Shown: positions 34,301-44,684, counted from the stretch's first letter. The stretch is DNA of 64,000 bases from Escarpia spicata (GCA_963995525.1 OZ023214.1:19861626-19925625), one strand, 5' to 3'. Notes: generated by a model not told the origin, from the sequence alone. Program-made: numbers and translations.

Positions 34301-36823
34301 ACGTGTACTCTTATTCTGTGGATTGTTCTAACGGCAACACGTAGCCCAATGACCCATTTTCTTACAGACTGAACATACACTGTGTCGTGCAGGACATTCA
34401 TCTCGCGTTTTATGTTATATCGTAATCAGTGTCTATACCGATGGCTAATTGCAATGTAGCACGCATTTCAATAGAGAGGCTAGTGCGCAACATGACTCTC
34501 TGTTGACGTCCTGGGAGACGGTCGAGCTTTTCTAACTCCACGAAATCTTCCCATGATCGCCTCCATGCTGCTAGTTCTCGTAGTGTTATGTCTGCTGCCA
34601 TTGGCTCCGGCGGTCTAGTTTTGGCGTGTTGGCCGGTAGAAGTACGCTGGACGTTGGTCACGGTGTCTGTGTGTTGAGTCCCCGGACCACTAGACTCATC
34701 ATTGGCGCCGTTGCTGTGTGCGCGGGATGGTGATTTATGGGCGCATCTGTCGAGGATCTCGCAGAATAGATGCATCGATAGTTCATGTCTTTCATCGCGT
34801 GCGCGTTCCCGTTCCTGTTCTCACTGTTCACGTTTGTTGTCCCGTTCTTCTTGTTTAGACAGGAATGTCGCAAGCCAGTCTGGTGCGATTGTGTCACCGC
34901 AGCGCGAACTTTGGTGAACGTCAATGCTTGTGGCGCCGTGTTTGCTTGTGGCACGGGATTTTCTGTCCATTTTGTCGCTACCGTTTACAGACAAACCAAC
35001 TTTTTAACGTCAATGTGTGAGTTCTTGGCGTTTTTCCGACTGCGCCATGTTAAATCTTATACTCAGTGAGATATAGCAACAGAACTAAGGCAAACATTGT
35101 TTATTACGTACCAGAAACGGTAAATTGTTATACAATAGCCTGAGCCATCAAATCACTGTTAAACGATGTTGATCTTCCTCGTGATCTCGCTTCAGAGACG
35201 GGAGGTCCCATTATTTGAGGAGAGACTACACAAATACCAGCAAAACCTACAAATAAAAAAATGTAGATGTATAGGGCAAAACATGAAAAATGAGACAAAC
35301 AAAAGACTGATCGCCATGCAATCGTCAATTTTTTGCTTCTGCGACATGGTGTTATAAAGGTGAGTCGCCTTTTCAACTGACTCCAGCAAACCTGGCGACA
35401 TCTGCAACTGGTAGCCTGCAGAGGAAAGATTGATTTTGCACGCCAGCAAGGCACTCGTGGATTGCAGTCCATTTTTTTATTTTATAATAAAATCGAGAGA
35501 TTTGTATTCTAATTCGGGAGATCGGGAGAATTTCTAGATTCTCTCAAAATTCGGGAGATCTCCCGCCAAATCGGGAGACTTGGAAGCTCTGCCTCGATTA
35601 TGCAAATTCATTACTCTATGTCTTTCCGAAGACGACGTTGCAGCGATTGCAACGTGTGCAGAACTGCGCAGCCGGCCTCGTCTGCCGTTAGTCTCGAGAA
35701 AGTACGACGACGTCACTCCAGTGCTGCAGACCTGCATTGGTTACCTATCTGTGTGCGCCCGGCATATAAAGTGCTTGTGTTTGTGTACTCTGTGATGCAT
35801 GACCGGGCACCGAGTTATCTCGCGGAGTTACTGAACCGACGTCAACCGAATCGACAACTAAGATCTGCGTCTTTGCCGCTAATGTCAGTACCCGCTTCGC
35901 AAACGGTCACTCACGACGATCGCCGTATTGCTGTAGCTGCAGCTAGTCTATGGAATAGACTGCCGGACTGGATAGCAAAGACACAGCCACAGTTAAAAAC
36001 ACTTCTTAAAACACACCTTTCAGAGTAGCGTTTCTGTAATATGATCACATGGACTTTATCAAATGCACCCATATTTTACGTAATTATTATTTTAAAATTA
36101 TTGATTACATTTCAATTCACTTATTTATGTTTCTATTTGTTTAATATTTATCATAAAAAAAAAATTATTCTTTGTACTTGGAGGTCTAATAATTATGTAA
36201 TGAATGTTTTAATTATTATTTTTTTAAGGGTATACATTTTAGAATAATTTTTTGTTTCTATCTATAATACAATCCTAAATAACAACGTGTACATGCATGT
36301 AAAGTGCCTGAGAGCAATCTGATTGATGCGGGCGCTATACAAATTAATTGTATTATTATTACAAATCCAAAGGGTGGACATTTATTTTACTGATCGAAGG
36401 CAGATGTGTTTAGGAGAAGTTGTTTTAGTGAAATATTTACGGTTATTGACCAACGAAAACGCATTTCGCGATAGGGCGAGTTCTGTTGGGAATGATATAG
36501 TTTATATATTTTCAGAAGCCGAAACGTTTAGATCTTGAATTCAAGAACAAGAATTCTTTATGTATAATGTTAGAAGACACACCTTTTCGTACAACATTTT
36601 GTATAAACGGCCCATGAGTATTGACTGTTGCTTTGAACTTTTTACGAATACACTACTGTGTGCAGTTATCAAAACTAAGAGTGAGTAGAAATAACTACAA
36701 TGCAGATGTCGATAGTATAGCTGTGTATGGAGTGAACAACAAATTTCCCTTACCTACAAGACACATCCAAACCCAACCTTTGTGTTTGGGAAGGGCGCAT
36801 ACCGAATCGATTTTCCCATCCAT
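26044..36823 (-). CDS. SLC16 / monocarboxylate transporter-like protein (alpha copy), six exons
   Basis: Six minus-strand exons with GT/AG borders and matching phases: 36754-36823, 29803-29949, 28453-28596, 26903-28046, 26461-26501 and 26044-26180. They total 1683 nt, or 560 residues plus stop, with no internal stop. The family is a 12-TM major-facilitator carrier of the plasma membrane, usually for monocarboxylates. Support: DKGWAWMCLVG before TM1 (the SLC16 N-terminal motif region), YFEKRRGLANGIA (the conserved TM5 motif), a long hydrophilic loop between TM6 and TM7, and ILRDITGDWKQSFL before TM12. Substrate cannot be read from sequence. Intron 1 (about 6.8 kb) holds three nested transposons. 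The ATG at 36821-36823 is the first in frame next to the SLC16 motif. Confidence 0.85.
26461..26501 (-). CDS. SLC16 alpha exon 5 (41-nt micro-exon)
   Basis: Encodes TEAMSGLGFTVLT, joining codons split on both sides. Acceptor TTTACAG, donor GTAAG. The phases (1 in, 1 out) fit exons 4 and 6 exactly. Confidence 0.82.
26776..26820. repeat. (CT)n-(C)n-(CT)n tract in SLC16 intron
   Basis: Short CT tract with a C homopolymer of about 20. The beta copy has a much longer CT tract at 60655-60888. Confidence 0.95.
26903..28046 (-). CDS. SLC16 alpha exon 4 (main membrane exon)
   Basis: 1144 nt. Contains SYGPSVIVIATYFEKRRG (TM4-5), FYGLQGTFMIIGG (TM6), a hydrophilic central loop of about 150 residues, then TM7-TM10 (PLLYIYALTLPI, AAFLLSVMGICSG, ATLVNGVVLCLLPLA). 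The stretch 27583-27708 (42 codons of the loop) is absent from the beta copy. Confidence 0.88.
28215..28301. repeat. (GTGC)n microsatellite in SLC16 intron
   Basis: GCGTGCGT tetranucleotide run between exons 4 and 3; a shorter form is at 62420-62450 in copy beta. Confidence 0.95.
28453..28596 (-). CDS. SLC16 alpha exon 3
   Basis: TPANILSNKIGPRTVVIIGG then INIGYLLTAF and WMMYFTYGVLVG, corresponding to TM3 and TM4. Acceptor TGTCCAG, donor GTACGT. 144 nt as in the beta exon 62601-62744. Confidence 0.87.
28780..28925. repeat. minisatellite with GAGCCTC/GTGTAAA units
   Basis: Imperfect units of about 70-75 bases (GGTGTAAA...GAGGTTT...GAGAG...GAAGGT...GAGCCTC), also in copy beta at 62935-63085. 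No gene sense is seen. Confidence 0.7.
29038..29802. other. SLC16 intron 2, nothing recognised
   Basis: No coding motif or repeat family recognised. Homology with copy beta stops at about 29037, because there a Gypsy element begins (63201). Confidence 0.6.
29803..29949 (-). CDS. SLC16 alpha exon 2
   Basis: AAMVHFLVLGGCVYSFGVYF (TM1), then RFNATATDVAWIPAIMSS and VALFI (TM2), the standard SLC16 N-terminal pattern. Acceptor TGTCGCAG, donor GTAAAC. It joins exon 1 through a split Gly codon. Confidence 0.88.
30459..31260 (+). mobile_element. L2/CR1-like LINE, 5' part of a split copy
   Basis: Reverse-transcriptase fragments in several frames: SCGLDPIPTWLLKLCS, NYRPVSDLP, GVPQGSVLGAILY, then ITDDACKTLVHALVTSRLD. 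The copy is truncated at its 5' end and decayed. It breaks off at 31260 and resumes in frame at 35598, after a 4.3 kb insertion. Confidence 0.85.
31396..31574 (-). repeat. 3' LTR of the minus-strand Gypsy element
   Basis: Shares CTTATACTCAGTGAGA, ACCAGAAACGGTAAATTG and GATGTTGATCTTCCTCG with 35048-35230. The plus-strand reading starts TGTCAAAG and ends GACCACCA. Confidence 0.88.
31630..31995 (-). pseudogene. integrase core fragment (Gypsy)
   Basis: FGSDGGPQFASREF and HYHQSNGHAEAAVK supply the second Asp and the Glu of the D,D,E core. The first Asp (SADFF) is in the neighbouring frame near 32050. An in-frame stop separates them. Confidence 0.85.
32035..32778 (-). pseudogene. RNase H end and integrase zinc finger (Gypsy)
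   Basis: VVDHKPLVTI closes the RNase H domain. An acidic linker follows, then the H-H-C-C finger (HLHDSHQGTDRTK, CNKCQKLRP) and the start of the integrase core. It ends at a stop at 32035. Confidence 0.85.
32780..33487 (-). pseudogene. reverse transcriptase C-part and RNase H (Gypsy)
   Basis: VMDDVVVHDENFEQH is the catalytic Y/V-x-D-D box. LNPDKFKFAENEVNYVGF and LRSFMGLLNQLGDF are connection motifs, then LHTDASRRKGLGYAL begins RNase H. It is separated from 33576-34013 by a gap without an open frame. Confidence 0.85.
33576..34013 (-). pseudogene. reverse transcriptase N-part (Gypsy)
   Basis: TRWFHPLVVVPKP and LCVDLTRLNKSVLRP are the first conserved RT blocks. Upstream, 33931-34206 carries a protease-like remnant, and 34331-34390 a CCHC knuckle (CSVCKKMGHWATCC). 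Confidence 0.82.
34410..34775 (-). pseudogene. Gag-like fragment (Gypsy)
   Basis: Contains LRELAAWRRSWEDFVEL and a Gln/Arg-rich helix, in the position of a retrotransposon Gag, just upstream of the zinc knuckle at 34331-34390. Confidence 0.65.
35048..35230 (-). repeat. 5' LTR of the minus-strand Gypsy element
   Basis: Partner of 31396-31574. On the minus strand it is followed at once by the primer site TGGCGCAGTCGG. Confidence 0.88.
35592..36362 (+). mobile_element. L2/CR1-like LINE, 3' part of the split copy
   Basis: Resumes at LDYANSLLY and LQRLQRVQNCAA, then DLHWLPICVRPAYKVLVFVY, APSYLAELL, VAAASLWNRLPDWIA and LLKTHLSE-stop (36026-36028), the C-terminus typical of L2/CR1-type LINEs. The 3' UTR ends GGCGCTATACAAATTAATTG followed by short ATT repeats. 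A second 3' end lies at 47970-48433. Confidence 0.88.
36363..36753. other. SLC16 intron 1, exon-1 flank shared with 44.3 kb
   Basis: From about 36525 the sequence (TTTAGATCTTGAATTCAAGA...) is similar to 44305-44420. No gene is seen. Confidence 0.65.
36754..36823 (-). CDS. SLC16 alpha exon 1 (start codon)
   Basis: ATG at 36823, reading MDGKIDSVCALPKHKGWVW then MCLV plus one base. Donor GTAAGG at 36753. It matches the SLC16 N-terminus, where a DGG-W-G-W motif precedes TM1, and its phase fits exon 2 at 29949. Confidence 0.78.
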
Positions 36824-37769
36824 GTTGCAATGTCATGTCATACCTGTTAAGTACTACAGTTTAGCCGTAGTCACTACGGTTTTATTGATAAATGAAAACT
36901 TCTGGTTTGACGCTTGTGTTTTGAGATAAATTTTTTTACGAATTTATCGCGTTCTTTATTTTATTATCGGTAAATTCGCCGACCGACACACTCATTAAAC
37001 TCCCTTACGGTTCGCGCTCTTTTCTGGACCTGGTAGAAATCGACGCATTCATGTACAATTCGTGCAGTGCCCCGGAACGAGCACTCACCAACGCACGTAC
37101 GTGTATGCGCAGGCGCGAACTTACTTACAGATCCCGTGGGCGCCATGTGTCGCATAGGGCATATGTACTTACAAACTTTTCTTATAACGTGGGTCAATGG
37201 GCATTTACGTGTAAAGATTATATTTTTACTGATAATTTATGGTTTTTGTCTGCCACAGAGCACAACAATAAGATCTGATCACAACTTGGAGAACAACAAA
37301 GAACACAGATAGGAACACGGTGAGGAGTGTGACAATTAGCACAACCAGTAATACAACCTGGAGCAAAGACAGGAGCAGAAACAGGAGTGGGAACCACGAT
37401 CACACGTTGATCCTTTGAAAGTGAGTCCAAACCGGACTCACTTTGTATGTTGTTGTGTTGTTTACCTGTTTAGCTCAATGGTAAGTGTTGCTCATCGACA
37501 GTGCCGCGTAGACAGATTCACAAACCGTGTCGAAATAAACACGTAAGAGAGGTTTTTTAAAGAAGAAACGCACATAGGGGAATGTTGAGACCCATGACCG
37601 TAGGCGAGCTTTGAGCCGCCCCGTGTAAATATGTTCATAATCGTCAAACGTTGCATGTTTCGAATTTTCTAGAAACAGCTTTGTCATGGACCTTGACCAA
37701 GGACGGACGATTAACGGCGCGCACAATCACGATTGTATGTATTTTAGCAGATAAACAATTTTAATAAGA
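36824..37769. other. upstream of SLC16 exon 1, no gene recognised
   Basis: The 5' flank of exon 1. Open frames at 36964-37197, 37218-37430 and 37475-37726 have no recognisable domain. I cannot point to a TATA box. Confidence 0.55.
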
Positions 37770-38378
37770 TTGAACAAATTGCCACCCAGAGAATTAACTC
37801 TAGGTGGCAGGTGGACAAAGAAGCCCTTTGGCTTATCGAGAGTCCGAACCTTCTATCTATGTGTATCCCGCCCTTCTGAGGTATGTGTCGATTTTATTTT
37901 TAAACATATTCACGCTACTAGCACCCACACAATCAGCAGATAATCTGTTCCATTCATTTACAGTCCTTTGTGAAAATGAGAACTTTCTTATATCTAATCT
38001 ACACTGCTCCTTTGCTAATGTAACTTCATGTCCTCTAGTACTTCTATCTTTCTGAACTGAGAAAAAAATATTTCTATCAATATTTTCACAACCATTCATT
38101 ATTTTAAACACTTCTATCTGATCTCCTCTCAATCTCCTGGTCTCTAGTGTTGTTAAGCCGCATTTTTTAGGCGTATTTCGTAACTAAGATGCCTCTGTTT
38201 TGGTATAATTTTAGTTGCTCTCATCTGCACTCTTTCTAAAATATCTATGCCCTTCCTGCGATATGGCCTCCACGCTTGAATACAATATTCTAAATGAGGC
38301 CTAACTATTGTTTTTGTACAGCGGTATTATTAGCTATTTTTCCTTATACGTTATGTTTCGCCTAATTAATCCAAGGAT

Positions 38379-40757
38379 TTAATTTCCCTTTGAAGCTGCA
38401 ATTCCGCACTGCTCTGAAACCTTCATATCAGCACTAATGGTTAACCCTAAGTCCTTTTCTTTTACAGTAGTACTTAGTACAGTACCCCCCATTGTATATT
38501 CTACCTCTTCGTTCCCATGTCTTGCGTGGAGGCATTTACATTTCCAAAAATTGAACAGCATTTGCCACTTTCAAGACCATTTGATCAATTTGTCAAGATC
38601 GTCTTGTAAATGTTGTTTATCTCCATCACTTTTAATCCTTCTAAACACTTTTGTATCATCCGCAAATTTCAACACCTTGCTTGTTATTTCATCATCCAAA
38701 TCGTTTATATATATATATTAAGAATAATATAAGTCCTAGTACTGATCCCTGTGGTACCCCACTCAATACCGATTTCCAGTTCGATGCCTCCCTATCAACT
38801 ACTACATGTTGTCTTCTGTCAATCAGCCATTTTTCTATCCAGTTTATTATACCATTTCCTCTGCCATGGGCCTTTAGTTTAAGCAGTAATCTTTGATGTG
38901 GTACTTTGTCGAAAGCTTTTTGAAAATCTAAGTAGACGATATCTACTGGTGATCCCTCATCTACCCACTTAGTGATGTCTTCCAAAAAACATAACATATT
39001 TGTTAAGCATGACTTCGCTTAAAAAAAACATGTTGAGATGGCTTTATAAAGTTATGTTTAACAAGAAAATCCACCATGTGATCTTTAATTAATCTTTCTA
39101 ATAATTTGCAAATCACTGATGTTAAACTCACTGGTCTATAGTTCTCTGACTTGTTTCTCGAACCTTTTTTAAATAACAGTATAATGTTTGCCTCTTTCCA
39201 TTCTAAAGGAACCACTCCCTCTTCTAATGATCAATTGAAAACTGTTGCAAGCGGTACGCTAATTTGTTCTACAATTTCCAATAGTAGTTTGGGCGAAATC
39301 CCATCCACTCCAGGTGATTTATTATCCTTCATAGCCCTTATGTTCTTAGCTACTATTTCCGGGGTTACAATTAATTGTCCTAAAACATTCTGAATCTGCC
39401 CCCTTGAACTTAGCCTCTGGTACTGGCAGAGAATTAATATCTTCTTTGGTAAACACTGAACTAAAGTACTCATTCAGGTCTTCTGCTATTAAGAATCCGT
39501 CTGATATTATATTTCCAGCACTATCTTCTAGAGGACCGACCTTATCTTGAACTTTCTGTTTGCTTCGAACATACGCATAAAAACTCTTGCTGTCATGTTT
39601 TATATTACTAGCTAATTGTTGTTCATAGATTCTCTTTGAATTTATAATTTCAGCTGTAGCTTGTTTAAGTGCTTCTTTATAACTGGTGTAGTCTTCGTCA
39701 TTTCCAGTACATCTATATGACTTCCACATCATTTGTTTATACTTATTTTTTATAATGGCTTCTTTCGATAAGTGTTTCTTTTTGGACCGTTTCCCTTGTT
39801 TTTTAAGGGTACAAATTTATCGACTATGCACTTAATTTCACTCTATAATATACTCCAGCATTATGTTGCTGTGTTATTTTTCAGTGTGTTATTCCAGTCT
39901 ATCTTTGCTATATATTTCCTCATGTCCTTATACCTTCATATGTGGAACTTTCTCATATACTGCTTTTTACTAATCCTTTCTTATTTTACTTTAATGGTAA
40001 AATGTATCTGGTTGTGATCACTACTCCCCAGTGGCTCACATATCTTGACATTGTCAACTAATTCATTCTGTGAGGACAAAACTATATCTAACACATTCTC
40101 ACCCCTGGTTGGTTCTAGCACATGTTGAGAAAGGAAAGTGTCTTGAACTAAAACTAAAAACTTGTGGTCCTCACTCCCCATACTCTGTAGAGATTTCCAT
40201 TGTATATGCCCGTGGTTAAAATCCCCCATAATAATACAGACCCGTTTGCTTACTTCCCTTAGAGCGTTTTGTATTTTTTCATTATCTTCTATACTTAAGT
40301 TTGGACTTCGATAAACTAACCCAACTGTTAACGTTAAGTGTCCTGTAACTATGTTACATCAAACAGCTTCTTTGCAATCTGCTTCTCTTTCTAATTTTAT
40401 TTCATAAGCCTGGATAGATTCTTGAATATATAAAATAACTCCACCTCCCTTTCTTCCTATTCTATCTTTCTTAAACATTACATATCCTGTCAGTCCCATT
40501 TCGGCATCTGATATATCGGTGGTGGTCCAGGATTTGGTTATACCTATTATGTGAGGGTCAATATATTCTACCATAATGCTTAGTTCATTTCTTTTGTTTA
40601 CTATTCTCCTTGCATTTAAACAAACACATTTATATCCAGCTTCAGAAGAGTTTTCCAGACTGTTCTTTGCTGATTTATTTGTGCTGTCTTTATCTATGCC
40701 TCCAGTTTCAGGCTTTTCTGTGAGTCCCCCCTGCGAATCTAGTTTAAATAGATGCAA
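38379..40757 (-). pseudogene. CR1 ORF2: endonuclease and reverse transcriptase, fragmented
   Basis: Endonuclease blocks CVCLNARRIVNKRNEL, HIIGITKSW, YRSPN, GDFNHGHIQW and SSDHNQIHF. RT blocks MKDNKSPGVDGISP, NYRPVSLTS, YLDFQKAFDKVPHQR and GVPQGSVLG. Breaks occur near 40357, 39980, 39345, 39000 and 38690. Confidence 0.88.
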
Positions 40758-41963
40758 CCTGTCCCACTGTGAAGAGATCGCTGCAGTTTCTCTGAGAAAA
40801 CTGCTGCCCCCTTTCCACTAAGATGGAGGCCATCTCCCATGTACATATCTTCCCTCCCAACAAAGTATCCCCATAAATTTGTGAATCCCACCCCCTCTTC
40901 TTCACACATCTGCTCAACTAGTGCGTTGATCGCCATCCTCTTGCAGTTTCTATACGTTGCCCCCCTTCCTCCCATTACTGGCAAAATTACTGACAGAACA
41001 ATCTGTTCAACGCTTGTCTTCTTTAGCTTCCTCACTAACTGTCTATACTTCTGTACTATCCCAGTTGTTCCCTTCCTGTCTGCATTATTTGTTCCTACAT
41101 GTACCAGTATAGACCCTCCCTTGCCATGTCCCAATACCTTCTCTACCCTTTCAGTCATATGTTCAATCCTAGCCCCCGGTAGACAAACAACTACGTCCTT
41201 CCCCTCGCTCAGTGTCTTGTCCGTCTATCTCATAATGGAGTCGCCCATAAACACCCTCTCTTTCCTCATTCCCCCCTCAATCACTGCTTTATAGTGTAGC
41301 TCCTTCTTCGGTTTGCATCTGTCTGGTTGTTGTCTTTCCCCCTGTCGTTTTCTCTCCTGTCACATTCTCTTCCGATCCATTTTTTCCTGTCGCTTTTTCT
41401 CTTGTCACCTTTCCTCCTGTCAGCGTCCATTTTATCGACCTCTCTTCTATAACATTTGCTCTCACTTCCTTTCGTCCCTTCATCTTTCCTCCCATCTAAT
41501 TTTCTTCTCTCCTCTCCCGTCCCATCTTCCCTACCTCCTTCTCTACGGTCACTTTCTCCCCTGTCACCTTCACGCTTGTCACGTTTTCTGTCGACGATTT
41601 TCTAATTTCTTCCCCTCCAATCACCTTCCCTCCTCTCAATCTCCTTTCCTCAGTTTTCTTGCCACTGTTCTCCTTCAGTCTTGCAGTATTCTCACCTCTG
41701 TCCTTGTCGTCTCTCTCCATTTGACCTGTCTCCTTGCTAATTCCCATCTCCATTCCCTTCACAATATCTGTCAACCTAACTATTTCCTTCTGCAAACACT
41801 CCACCTTCCAACACCCAATAAACTGAAAGGTGAATCCTTCCTCCATAGTTTCTGCCCATGACTTCCCACAGCTGGACAATGCAAAATCTACCCAGTTGTG
41901 GCTATTTAATAACTTAACTAACTTAGTCTTTATAAAGACTGTTACCTGTGTACTACAGCACAC
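40739..41963 (-). pseudogene. CR1 ORF1 with SGNH esterase domain
   Basis: Reading from 41963: an N-terminal Cys-containing segment (SSCGKSW, IGCWKVECLQKEIVRL), a coiled-coil-like stretch, a charged region with repeated TGEK/GGK units (41289-41700), then an esterase-type domain with FMGDSIM (Ser block, near 41235), VHVGTNN (Asn block) and DGLHLSGKG (Asp/His block). These are the SGNH-hydrolase blocks known from CR1-clade ORF1 proteins. Stops at 41496 and 41289 and one near 41225 interrupt it. Confidence 0.8.
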
Positions 41964-42596
41964 TTTATATTACATATTTCAATTACACAGCCGACTATTT
42001 ATCGTATCACGAACGCTAACATTACCGGTAGTGACCTAATTTAAATACAATCAATTACGTTACGTTAGGCTGCTTTGTATATTTAGGTTACGCCGCCCGA
42101 CTATCGCCCTTACTTAATTTTAATAACAATGCTACCTAATCAAAATATCTAGCAAGTACTGACTTACACAGATAGTAACTTATGTATGTAGTTTGATGGT
42201 TGTAACTTTATCTCCTATATATTCTACCACGTAATCAGGTTTGTTAAATCTTGTTTACAACTTATCGAAGCCTAAGTTACGTTATTATCACTCACAATAC
42301 TAAGTTGTTCTAAAATACTTTAACTAACTAACTTTAAGCACAACTGCTACTCAATATATGTTTACTGCAACTTTATGAATGATATTAAGGCAAGAATAAT
42401 ATTTATCAATAAGTAATTCCACTTGTTTATCAACTTTTCTGCACCACCAATTTCTACGATCTATCTCCGCCAAATATAGCCTCGAACCCCCCTTGCGTGT
42501 ACGGCCTAAATATTGTGTGGGTGGTTGATTTTCTTTATACATGCAGATACCATAATTAATGCAATGTTTTGATAACGGCATATTGATGATGAATAC

Positions 42597-44300
42597 ATGT
42601 TCTGTCAATACATAAAACAGTTATTGGCAGATCGTAGCCCAATATTCGAAAAAACTCGTTTTGTACATTTAAAGTATTTTTTTTCTACTGAACTACGGAC
42701 CAATTATAAGAAACTTAAAACTGACAGATATTGTGATTACATATCGGAAATTGAACAGTCCGTCAAACAAAACACCAAACGTCTATTCAATTTTGCCAAA
42801 CGCAAGCAAACTAATGTAAACATTACAAACTCAATGGTATATAACGGCACTGAGGCAGACAGTCCAACTGTCACAGCAGAATTATTTTCTGACCACTTCG
42901 AATCTGTCTTTACATTTGTAGACCTTGTTTTTCCTAGTATTCTCTCTTTTCAATCCAACTTAATGACTAGTATCAATATGTCTTATGCCATCGGGGTACA
43001 AAGAACTACCGATGTAAACAAAGCAGTGTGGAATTTTTCCAACTTGTTTTAAAAGAGCAAATGTTGTTTCTGTGTATAAGAAGTGAGATAAACTAAATGT
43101 TTTTAACTACAGATCTATCTCTCTCTTACCGCTATTTAGCATAGTTTTTGAGAAAGTGGTATCCGCCTCATTGTATGAGAATGTGCGTAATACAATTTCT
43201 GGTAGCCAACACGGATTTGTGAGGCGTAGAAGTAGGCCCCTACAGTATCTAATGTAGCGTGTCACTTGAACGACATTTATAAATTTATTGATAACAAGAA
43301 ACATGTAGATTATGTTTATTTGGACTTCAGTAAAGCCTTTCATTCAGTGTTTCAGCCATTGTTAATCCACAAGCTTAGATCATATCGCTATTCAGGGCAA
43401 TGCATAGATTAGTTGCTGTCTTACCTTGTCAACCGAAAACAACGCATGGTCCTCAAAGGGAAAGCATCTGACTGGAAGCCGGTGTTGTCTGGTGTACCAC
43501 AAGGTTCACAAATTGGACCACTGTTTATCTTATATATTAACGATCTCACAAATCATGTTGAATTATTCCAAATTGTTTAAAGAAATTACCTCGGTGACCG
43601 ATTGCCAGTTGGTGCAGAAGGATCTGGACAGTGTATGTCTTTGGTGTGAGACATGGCACCTACATTTTAAAGTTGAGAAATGCTGCATAATGTCGTTCAC
43701 GAACAAAACGAAACGCATATCATTTGATTACACTACGTTAAGCTAGTCTCTACCCAAAGTCACCGCAGTCAAAGATATCGGTGTGACAGTGGCTGACAGT
43801 TTGACTTTTAAAGATTACATTAATCGTAATGCCGCTAAAGCTTTTGAAATGTGAAGTTTTATTAAACGGGTTTGCACAACATTTACCGATGTACAAGTGA
43901 TGCAGTCCTTAAATGTACACCTGTAAATGCAGTTGTATATAGAATCCCTTGCAACGCACGTTCATTGACACAATCGTTACAAATCCAAAATACAGTACAC
44001 CTCGCGTTTTGCCATCATTTTAGACTACCATTCCTTTAACATCGTAGGCAAGTTGCAGGTCTGATCTTTTTACACAAGTGTGTGCACTCCCAACTAGATT
44101 CGCCCTATCTGGTTGGAACTATGCGATTTCATTGTTCTCCGAGTTCTCTACTAAGCTACACTCCTTTAAGAGTTTCAAATAGCAGAATCAAGAATAGGAA
44201 CTACTACGCGACATCAAACTTGAAGTCGACTCTACATCTCGCGTTAGCGTCAAGCAAAACACCATTACCTAACCGCTGAGAAAGCGGTTCGACTCCGATA
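42597..44300 (+). mobile_element. decayed non-LTR retrotransposon
   Basis: ELRTNYKKLKTDRYCDYI leads into an RT with [21 protein letters not shown] and ILYIND in shifting frames. It ends in a C-terminal region reaching SKTPLPNR-stop (44279). It is a different lineage from the CR1 copies and the L2-like copy, and has many stops. From 42061 to 42596 I see no gene. Confidence 0.78.
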
Positions 44301-44422
44301 AAAAGTTTAGATCTTGAATTCAAGAAGAATCTTTATGTATAATGTTTGAAGGCAACAATATATAGCTGTATATGGTTTGTGTTACATTGATGTAGTTCGC
44401 GTGAACAACAAATTACCCTTAC

Positions 44423-44492
44423 CGACAAGACACATCCAAGCCCAACCTTTGTCTTTGGGAACGGCACACACCGGATCGATTTTCCCGTCCAT
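44423..44492 (-). CDS. second copy of SLC16 exon 1
   Basis: Reads MDGKIDPVCAVPKDKGWAW then MCLV plus one base, with donor GTAAGG at 44422. Same length and phase as 36754-36823, and closer to the family motif (DKGWAW). About 200 bases of flank are shared. It could be an alternative first exon of the alpha gene or a leftover of another gene copy. The beta gene should have its own exon 1 beyond the window. Confidence 0.65.
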
Positions 44493-44684
44493 GCTGCAAT
44501 GTTGTTATAACCTCAAATAGTCGCCGCGGACGACTTAGATCAAATCTGTCTTCTACACTTCGACCGACAACGGAGGCCAAGCACTTTTCACGTTCACAAA
44601 GGCGCCCGTTAAGTGCGTAAATCAGAACTGTTTACTTAAACTTTACAAACCAAAATGATGCAACAGTGACGTTCAACAATACTG

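Larger units (their letters stand above)
31396..35230 (-). mobile_element. Ty3/Gypsy retrotransposon, decayed, minus strand
   Basis: LTRs of about 180 bp at 31396-31574 (3') and 35048-35230 (5'). The primer site TGGCGCAGTCGG directly follows the 5' LTR (35036-35047), and a purine tract lies at 31578-31598 before the 3' LTR. The coding order on the minus strand is Gag, zinc knuckle, protease remnant, reverse transcriptase, RNase H, integrase, broken by several stops and frame changes. The LTRs are clearly diverged, so it is older than the element at 11487. A target duplication is not obvious. Confidence 0.88.
31261..35591. mobile_element. TIR DNA transposon, itself split by a Gypsy element
   Basis: Left end CAGAGCTTCTAAGT and right end ACTTGGAAGCTCTG are inverted copies. 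The 6-bp target duplication CCTCGA lies at 31255-31260 and 35592-35597, and removing everything between restores the LINE reading frame (SRLD / YANSLLY). The two arms total about 496 bp, with GGGAGATCTCCC near the ends. No transposase is recognised. The 6-bp duplication argues against hAT (8) and Tc1/mariner (TA). Family unassigned. Confidence 0.8.
37770..42060 (-). mobile_element. CR1-like LINE with ORF1 and ORF2, near full length, decayed
   Basis: Same family as 21010-23461 but with the 5' half present. On the minus strand, from high to low coordinate: ORF1 (about 40739-41963), then ORF2 with the endonuclease (40359-40757 and 39981-40229) and reverse transcriptase (39732 down to 38379, then 37857-38132), then the 3' UTR to about 37770. 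Stops and frame changes split ORF2 in many places. Non-LTR elements of this type copy themselves by target-primed reverse transcription. Confidence 0.9.
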
